Part shown: in pieces, positions 57,495 through 64,000 of the stretch | Position numbering within the stretch: the stretch's first letter is position 1 | Layout of the letters: each line of letters opens with the position of its first letter | DNA from: Nitrosomonas ureae | GTDB taxonomy: Bacteria; Pseudomonadota; Gammaproteobacteria; Burkholderiales; Nitrosomonadaceae | Reading direction: 5' to 3' | Assembly (NCBI RefSeq): GCF_900206265.1 | Contig: NZ_LT907782.1 | Coordinates: 310,001-374,000, forward strand | DNA length: 64,000 nt | The notes under the pieces: generated by a model | What the model saw: only the letters and a program-made list of their open reading frames with translations | Database searches by the model: none | What the model was told of the DNA's origin: nothing | Program-made: the position numbers and the translations under genes

Positions 57495-60089
57495 TTGAAA
57501 ACGAAGCAAGCAGAGCTTTATCCTGACGATATTCCGAGATTTCAATTAATGATTCAGCATTGTCGAGGAGAAGATCCGACAAAACAAGCCAAGGATAACT
57601 ACGATGCATCTGGGAAGATAGAGGATCTTTCGAATCTCATCATAAGCCTTGAAAAAGCACAGCGCTGGGCGGAACTCATACCATATGCTTTAGAGATGTT
57701 TAAGCGGGAGCGGAATGTGGCGAATGTACTGCGCTATGTTACATGCCTGCGCAGAACGTATGCTCAAGACGAAGATATAGTTAATTTCCTTGATAGCTGT
57801 ACCGATCTGGTAAAAAAAGAGCCAGAACTGATGTCAGCACAAGCATGGGCTCTATTTCATCTCGGGGAGTTAAAAAAATCAGAAGAAATCAACAATCAGC
57901 TGTTAAACATACGAAATAACATCAACGACCTAAGTTTGGATATTTATTTAAGTGTTCGGACAGGTGAATGGGAGAAACTTCCAGCGATATTGGATCGCGA
58001 ATGGAATAGACGAAATGAACTTCCTGTTGCATTGCTGCTTGATCTTGCGCGATTGACCGTATTTAGTGCGAGAGAGCGAGCTTTACAACTTGTTAGAGAG
58101 TGCACTGAGCGGGAACCAAACAATCCGCGTTCGTTGCTTCAAGCCCACTCTGTAGCTATGGCTTTAGCGCAGGATGATATTGCGATGCCATTATTAAACA
58201 GAGTCAGACAATCTTCCAGAGAGGGGGATAACTTTATAAAAAGTTTATCGACCCGGGAGGTAGTTGAATTTATGCAAGATTCAGCGATTGGCTGGCGCAA
58301 GAAGAATGAACTGTTTAGAAATGGAAGTATTCCGATTCATTGGGCAGCTCATATTTTCAATGTTCCACTTAGCAGATTGCTGATTGCTATCCCGCGCGAG
58401 AATAAAGTACAAGCTGATGCACGAAGACGTCAACCTATCCCGATCAGAGCAGGAAACCGGCGTTCGATTAAGATGTTATCAGTAAAGAGATTAGCTCTCG
58501 ATGTTACGTCCATTTTTATTCTAAATGAGCTTGGTTTTCTTGAACACCTTTTTGATGTTTTAGATGAAGCACTACTGTCTCCAAGATTTATGGAGATGCT
58601 TTTTTTTGAAGGGGAAAAAGTTAAATTTCACCAGCCTTCGAGAATTAAAGCTGCAAAGCCTTTACTTGAACTTCGTAGGAAGGAGCTTCGCGTGCTTGAG
58701 GAAACTGAAGGTCATCCCGATTTGGTTACAGCTGTGGGTGAAGAAGAAGCTGCCTTGCTGTGCGCAGCAAAGCGTTCTGGAGGTTTATACATTCATTCGG
58801 GAAAGCTCTACCGGATTGACTCTTACATGGAAGAAGAAGCGAAATTAGGAGATTTCTCTGAGAATCTCGCCAGTCCGGTTGTGGTGACCCATGCGCTATG
58901 TAATGAAGGACTTATCACAGAAAATAAACTGAAAACAGCATTAGAATATCTAAAATTGGTCAGCACAAGTGAAATGTCAGGAGCAACGCTTGCTCGAGCT
59001 GTACCTGTTTTCCTCGATAGAGTTTCAGCTGAATATTTCTCTAAAACTGAGTTATTGGAAGTTCTAATTAATTCGGGTAGAAAAGTATTCATCCACCCGG
59101 CTGCATTCGACGAATGGCAGGCTCTGGTTGATACTGAGCGATACTCTGAAGATATGATCGAAGCGCTAGAGAAAGTTCGCAGAGTTATCCGGGAAAAAAT
59201 GACGGAAGGCAAGGTAAAGTTTCTTCGTGAGGGAAAAAAAAGCAATGACGAAGAGCATTTTGGTATCTCTGCATTATCGCTGGTTGATTTGCTAGAAGAT
59301 GCTAGTCGAATTGATGCAGCATGCATAGATGATCGTATGCTTAACTCGAAGTCTATTCTTGAAGACAGATATGGCAGGAAAGTTGATTTGCTTTGCTCAC
59401 TTGATGTTATTGATATGCTGGTGGAACGAGAGGCTGTCACAAAGACCGAGCGCACAGAAGCCATCCATAAGATGCGGGAATGGAGTTTTTCCACGCTACC
59501 TGTGGATGCAAATGAGCTCTTGGAGCAGTTATTGGAAAAGAAAGTGGGCGAGACTGGAATTCTCATGGAGTCAGCGAAACTTCGGGTTATACGGGAGTAT
59601 CTGGCAAGGCTTCATTCCTCAGATTTTTTTTGTGCTCCATCGGATTTGGAATACTTGGACGAGCTTTGGCGAATTGGCCAGAAAGTCATTTGGGATTTAT
59701 GGAAAGATGAAAAATCGGCCGTGGGCGATATTGTTGCGAGAGCAGATTGGGTGGTAGATCATATTATTCCTGATATTGAGCTGGCACTGCGCTTTGCTCC
59801 AGATGGGAAAGAACGAATGGAGGATATAGCTCTAGCCAGAATGATGACTGCTCTGGTGCCCGTGGAGATTCCAGGTGAACTCAGGATAGGTTACGCGGAA
59901 TGGCTGGAAAGAAAGATCATTGCTCCTTATTTTCCGGCATGCTCGACCTTGATTGATAAGGCGTCGGAAAAAATTGCAGCGTGGGCGATGACGTGTGCGA
60001 AGGAGATTGCGAATGAAGCAGAAAATGAAATTGGAGAGCTTGGCAGCGGAGATGCTAATCAAGAAGTTACCAGGAACGATAATTCGTAA
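57495..60089 (+). pseudogene. PNP protein C-terminal part: helical repeats and PIN-like region
   Basis: Residues 730-1593 of the reconstructed protein; the TTG at 57495 is the original internal codon. Helical repeats continue to about residue 1000 (for example RRTYAQDEDIVNFLDSCTDL, MSAQAWALFHLGELKKSEEI). Then come PIN-like sequences: LALDVTSIFILNELGFLEHL (about 1062-1081) with GEEEAALLCAA (1144-1154), and later AACIDDRMLN (about 1337-1346) with LLCSLDVIDMLVEREAV. PIN domains are usually metal-dependent ribonucleases; the acidic residues seem divided between two copies. The end is a helical tail. The second gene starts inside its last 77 bases (ATG 60013). Whether this half is still translated is unknown. 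Confidence 0.75.
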
Positions 60090-61944
60090 GCTTATAAATA
60101 ATGAGGAGTTTTCTTCATTCTCACAGCTACGTTTAATTAGTTATAAAGAAATCGGCTCCTTTCATTACGAGAGTATTCTGGTTGCCTTGGAAAGGATTCA
60201 AAAGCGGGGTAAACGAGTAAGCATTTTTACGAAAGATAGCAAACATTTCTTTTTGGTACGCTCTCCAGAGGGTATTCGTATTGTTAATGCCGAGAATGAA
60301 GATGATAGTCGACTAATCCATGATCTGGCTTTTTTGTATCCAGATAAGGATATTCGTCTTGAAGCGCTCAATTATGTCATAAAACAGTGTTGGCCTTCAC
60401 TGCCATCTAGGAGTTATTGGTTAAGAATTCTTGCAGATAGACCGTTGAGCGAAACCGAATTCTTTCAATTGATATCGGATATTAGCGAAAATCCTGGACG
60501 TTTTAAGTCTACGATGAAAAATAGTTGGCATTGTGGAGGCGAAATTGATGTCGCCACATTTTTCCCATCGTCCTTTATATATTACGAAGCCTTGATTGGG
60601 TCTTCCTCTGAAGGAATGAGTGCAGAGGATTGGATTGATAGTATTCTGATTCCGAAATTAGAGCAGCATATCGATCTATCGTTATCTGATGGATTGAGGT
60701 GTGCTTTGGCTTTGAACATCGATCTTAAGTTGTCGCCAGTAAAGTTGGTTAGTGATATACCGGCTTCCGAACTTCTTGTCGCGTTGAGCGCGCTCGTGGA
60801 AACACATTCACCATTGATATTACTCGGCATTATTGAAATCGCTATTTTTCACTTAGATAGCGATGCGAAATTCCTCGAGCTTGCGTCTGAAGCACTGGAG
60901 CGTCTATTAGGTAAGAAGTCGGAAGAATCAGGAATTATATATGCGTGGATAATGATGCCGTCTATTGTTAAGACTGGTTTGAGTCGAATGAGTGTCGATG
61001 AGAAATTCTGGCATTATCCTCCGTATTGGCGCGGATTGGCTGCATTTGCTCATGCCAATATACTCATTGAGACATTGGAAATGGATTCAAAGGAGGCCGT
61101 AGATGATTTCACTGGCTGGCTGGATAATCTGATAACACCAAAAGAAGTTTCTGCAACCTTGCTCGACATGAGGAAAGAACCAATGTGGAGATTTTGGGAT
61201 ATGACATCGCTCAACTTGAAGGATATGATTGTTGGGCGTCTAATGCTTATAAAGAATTGGCGAGTGAAAAGCGGACTGATGTTTACGAATAGTCATCTTG
61301 TAGATTCAGCAATTGAAGATCTGGACGGGGAAGGAAGTTTGCTAAGTATAAGAAGATTTAGTCCTTTGCAGGACAAAAGAAGAATTGAAAGTATGGATAG
61401 TATCGAGAAAATTGACTCTGATTTAGTGACTGAATTCTTCTCAGATATTATTGATGAGCTTGGACGTGAGCCAACTGGAGTTGTATGGAAAAAGCTTGTT
61501 GTTGCTTGTCGTGTTCAGTGTTTCGATAGTAATCTTTTTGATAATCTTATTAAAAGGGTCGGTAATTTGACCTTGGAAAAGAAGGAAAAAGAAAGATTCT
61601 TTAATACACTGGAGAGTGCGGCGGAGATAGCTGCGGTACAACGATGCAAGGCTCTTGCTGATGCAGTGACTCATGCGCTTGTTAAAGCAGCCGGAAAATT
61701 TTCAACAGCACTGGATGCAAAGATAGGTTATTACATTATTCTAATGTCGTCAGGTGCTATTATTGATGACTCAGATTGGACAGAATGGATTGGGAAAAAG
61801 ATGTCTGAATACGCATTTTCCGTGCCTAAAGGAGAAGCATGCCAACAGTTACTTGCAAATCTTGATGACTTATCTTCTCTAATGAAATTAAAAGTAAGAT
61901 GTTTAGGACGCGCTAGAAAGCTTGCAGTATCAGGAATTAATTAA
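60013..61944 (+). CDS. Partner protein of the PNP-PIN gene, unknown family
   Basis: A 643-residue protein, start ATG 60013 fixed by AAGGAG at 60000-60005 with seven bases of spacing (a GTG at 59995 is in frame but has no such site). The start is inside the end of the PNP-PIN gene, so translation is coupled. I recognise no domain. The N-terminal ~60 residues (LESLAAEMLIKKLPGTIIRKLINNEEFSSF) look helical and basic; the central and C-terminal parts are helical with repeats of leucine-rich amphipathic helices (SDIPASELLVALSALVE, LASEALERLLGKKSEE, MWRFWDMTSLNLKDMIVGRL). No signal peptide, no transmembrane segment. It presumably works with the PNP protein. Confidence 0.72.
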   Translation: MKQKMKLESLAAEMLIKKLPGTIIRKLINNEEFSSFSQLRLISYKEIGSFHYESILVALERIQKRGKRVSIFTKDSKHFFLVRSPEGIRIVNAENEDDSRLIHDLAFLYPDKDIRLEALNYVIKQCWPSLPSRSYWLRILADRPLSETEFFQLISDISENPGRFKSTMKNSWHCGGEIDVATFFPSSFIYYEALIGSSSEGMSAEDWIDSILIPKLEQHIDLSLSDGLRCALALNIDLKLSPVKLVSDIPASELLVALSALVETHSPLILLGIIEIAIFHLDSDAKFLELASEALERLLGKKSEESGIIYAWIMMPSIVKTGLSRMSVDEKFWHYPPYWRGLAAFAHANILIETLEMDSKEAVDDFTGWLDNLITPKEVSATLLDMRKEPMWRFWDMTSLNLKDMIVGRLMLIKNWRVKSGLMFTNSHLVDSAIEDLDGEGSLLSIRRFSPLQDKRRIESMDSIEKIDSDLVTEFFSDIIDELGREPTGVVWKKLVVACRVQCFDSNLFDNLIKRVGNLTLEKKEKERFFNTLESAAEIAAVQRCKALADAVTHALVKAAGKFSTALDAKIGYYIILMSSGAIIDDSDWTEWIGKKMSEYAFSVPKGEACQQLLANLDDLSSLMKLKVRCLGRARKLAVSGIN

Positions 61945-62410
61945 CTCGTAATGTAGCAGAAAAATCACAGAATTGTATCAATTACATTAAGTGGTAAATG
62001 AACAGGTTAGGATACTAAAATTTTTGATTTTGTTTTGTTACGCAACATTATGTGTAGATTGCCACAAAAATATTTATGAATACAATAACAATCAGTTCTA
62101 TTTCTAGAAAATTGGTGAATTGGACTTGGGCTCAACTGGCCTAACGACTAGGCAGCTATTACATGCTTTAACTGTCCACTATGCTGTTTTGAATCCGCTG
62201 AGTGCAAAAGCATGATTGAGTGGCTGGGAGACTGTGTATACAGTAACTATTTAGCAATAATGCAGATAGACTGAACAGAAATTATATTATGTATCAATTC
62301 ATTAAATACAATCTAAAACATATAGTATTTCTTACGTATCTCATATTTTTCTTTTACACGACCTCAGACCTTAACTATCGGCCCGGATTTTGAAAAGAAT
62401 TTCATTTGTT
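61945..62410. other. Gap after the two-gene island
   Basis: No gene is supported in these 466 bases. The stretch about 62120-62170 (GGGCTCAACTGG, CTAACGACTAGG) looks GC-richer than its AT-rich surroundings, but I cannot match it with a tRNA or repeat. This could hold the right end of the island. Confidence 0.4.
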
Positions 62411-63412
62411 CTATGAATCCACTGTCAATACAATTTTTCCAATAGGATGGCTTTGTTCAAGAAAATTCTGTGCTGCAGCAGCATCTCTTAGTGTGAAAGT
62501 ACGCGCAATTTCCACCTGTAATTTGTGGGCATCAAATAATCCCGCGCATTGCCGCAGTATTTCACCTTGATGACGCTTTGCGTCTTCCAGTTCGAGTAAA
62601 ACCGGCGTCAGCATTAATTCAAGGCTGAAACGCGCATTGCGTTTGCGAGCCTCGCTCCAATCAGTATCCGGTGCGGATTGCAGAATGGTTACGATGTCCC
62701 CGTAGGGTTTGACGCAGTGGAAACAGTTTTGCAGTATTTCCGGTCCCACAGTGTCAAACACAATATCGACGCCGTTATCGTTTGTCCAGTGCAATACCTC
62801 TGCGACGACATCCTGCGAGCGATAATTGATGACCAGATCTGCACCCAGGCGCTTTACAAAATTTGCTTTTGTTTCAGTGCTCACTGTAGTAATGACGCGA
62901 GCCCCGGCCAGCTTAGCCAGTTGAATAGCGGCGTGGCCAACGCCGCCAGCACCAGCGTGGATCAATACAATGTGGTCTTGAGTGATGTGTGCCCGATCAT
63001 GCAATGCTTCCCATGCGGTAATAAAAACCAAGGGGACAGCGGCTGCCTGCTCGAAGGATAGCGAGCGTGGTTTTAAAGCGAGTAAGCTGGCGTCGACTTT
63101 TACATATTCGGCATAAGTACCTTGGCGGTTGTTAAAAGCGGGTTGAGAAAAATAAACTTCGTCACCCAGTTTGAAATTATCAACTTGCGCGCCTACGGCT
63201 TCTACAATACCAGCCCCGTCGCATCCCGGAATTACCGGAAAAGTGACAGGAAATCGTTCCGGATTGCTGCGAATCTTGCAGTCAATCGGGTTGATCCCGA
63301 TCGCTTTAATGCGCACTAAAACCTGATCTTCATTGCAATGATCAGACAGTGCGATATCTCCAAAATACAATATTTCCGCTGAACCACCTGCGTTAAAATA
63401 AACTGCTTTCAT
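62411..63412 (-). CDS. Quinone oxidoreductase-like MDR dehydrogenase
   Basis: A 333-residue member of the zinc-free quinone-oxidoreductase branch of medium-chain dehydrogenases. N-terminal AIGINPIDCKIRS and PGCDGAGIVEAVG, nucleotide fold IHAGAGGVGHAAIQLAKLAGA, GADLVINYRSQDV and the final GKIVLTV are typical. It would reduce quinones or enones with NADPH. The bases before the ATG (AGCAAAA) give a weak ribosome site. Confidence 0.92.
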   Translation of the reverse strand: MKAVYFNAGGSAEILYFGDIALSDHCNEDQVLVRIKAIGINPIDCKIRSNPERFPVTFPVIPGCDGAGIVEAVGAQVDNFKLGDEVYFSQPAFNNRQGTYAEYVKVDASLLALKPRSLSFEQAAAVPLVFITAWEALHDRAHITQDHIVLIHAGAGGVGHAAIQLAKLAGARVITTVSTETKANFVKRLGADLVINYRSQDVVAEVLHWTNDNGVDIVFDTVGPEILQNCFHCVKPYGDIVTILQSAPDTDWSEARKRNARFSLELMLTPVLLELEDAKRHQGEILRQCAGLFDAHKLQVEIARTFTLRDAAAAQNFLEQSHPIGKIVLTVDS

Positions 63413-63448
63413 TTTTGCTCCGATAGCATGTTGACTGCGAGAAGGCCG

Positions 63449-63685
63449 TTAATTATTGGTAATCATGCTGTAGAGCTTATCTTTATGTAACAAGCGCTTC
63501 TTTTTCAATTCTTCTAAGTATTCGTCAGTGGTGTTTTCGATACCTTCTTCAATCCTGAGTATTTCACGGTTGAGGTCATGGTATTCCTCAAATAGACGAG
63601 CAAAGTGACTATCATGAGTTTTTAATTCATGAATGCGATCGTAATATTCAGGAAATTCGTGGTGTAAATCGTGTTTTTCTATCAT
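63449..63685 (-). CDS. YdcH-family (DUF465) small protein
   Basis: A 78-residue protein, helical, with the family pattern FPEYYDRIHELKTHDSHFARLFEEYHDLNREI and the terminal LKKKRLLHKDKLYSMI. It is a predicted coiled-coil hairpin of unknown function, common in proteobacteria. It lies 37 bases upstream of the MDR gene on the same strand, so the two may be co-transcribed. Confidence 0.93.
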   Translation of the reverse strand: MIEKHDLHHEFPEYYDRIHELKTHDSHFARLFEEYHDLNREILRIEEGIENTTDEYLEELKKKRLLHKDKLYSMITNN

Positions 63686-64000
63686 GGCTAATTCCTAATT
63701 AGTTATATAAATTCAAGGTATAAGTTCTGGGCTATAAAAATTATTAATACTCAGTATGTTGCTATCATGTGTTTAAATTTTTTGTAAGTGACTCAAATTC
63801 TTATGCGTGATCCAAAGTTTACTGATATGTAATTAGACTTTGCAAGTTACCTGTAAATAAAGTTTTAAACAGCATTTATAGGAAATTTGTTTACATACAG
63901 CATAACTAAGCTACTGCTTTGCAAAGTCAAGTATATTTAAAGTTGTATCGATTCTTTTGAGTAAGCGAATTCAGCCTCGATGCGCTATAATTTCATGTTT
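63686..64000. other. Terminal intergenic region
   Basis: No gene is supported. Near the end TATAAT at 63986-63991 is a perfect -10 hexamer preceded by GATGCGC, but a matching -35 element is not clear at 16-18 bases. It may start a gene beyond the window. Confidence 0.35.

Noticed and set aside
58823..59566. 247-codon serine-rich minus-strand frame inside the PNP-PIN gene
   Set aside because: Its serine/arginine-rich composition is typical of the complement of a Glu/Leu-rich coding strand; no start site.
62120..62180. Possible tRNA-like remnant near GGGCTCAACTGG
   Set aside because: No cloverleaf pairing or T-loop consensus could be formed by eye.
1..64000. CRISPR array
   Set aside because: No set of regularly spaced identical repeats was seen anywhere in the window.

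Overview
No rRNA is present, so the organism can only be inferred. The gene set suggests a Gram-negative betaproteobacterium, plausibly a Nitrosomonas-like ammonia oxidiser: FlhDC-type flagellar control, short-form HisG, the AmmeMemoRadiSam trio, a DUF4266/DUF3570 cluster and two alginate-export-type porins, with moderate to low GC. That placement is an inference from gene content.

Layout. 1-2763 is the terminal adenylation-carrier-thioesterase module of a nonribosomal peptide synthetase whose start lies outside the window, followed by a Fur-box-like inverted repeat. 3057-6841 holds a Kazal-type cysteine-rich lipoprotein, two further small secreted proteins, a MelC1-like tyrosinase copper chaperone and a tyrosinase with two C-terminal PPC-like domains. 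7042-12839 is accessory DNA: an IS5-type transposase remnant cut by a complete IS21-type element, a gene fragment cut by the other end of that element, and a P4-type integrase beside tRNA-Ser(GCT). 12897-28628 is mostly chromosomal housekeeping (ask, an LpxK homologue with a ruined active site, queD, tatD, ald, cti) interspersed with two alginate-export-type outer-membrane proteins.

29136-34966 is a compact one-strand cluster: a YcnI-like protein, a small secreted protein, a TlpA-like thioredoxin, a DUF4266 lipoprotein, a frameshifted DUF3570 beta-barrel fused to a His/Met-rich second barrel, and ApbE. Two palindromes of one type precede it. Its composition points to envelope copper or redox handling. 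35041-53833 holds a secreted lipase-like protein, the AmmeMemoRadiSam trio, flhDC, aspC, uvrB, hisG/hisD, sodB, an orphan exbD and purEKC.

54014-61944 is the most unusual part. It is a two-gene island between purC and a quinone oxidoreductase. The first gene encoded a 1593-residue protein with an N-terminal nucleoside-phosphorylase/nucleosidase domain, a long helical-repeat region and a PIN-like C-terminal half; an IS3-family element now splits it. The second gene overlaps it and encodes a 643-residue protein of unrecognised family. The architecture resembles anti-phage effector-sensor proteins with PNP domains, so this is the leading candidate for an undescribed defence system.
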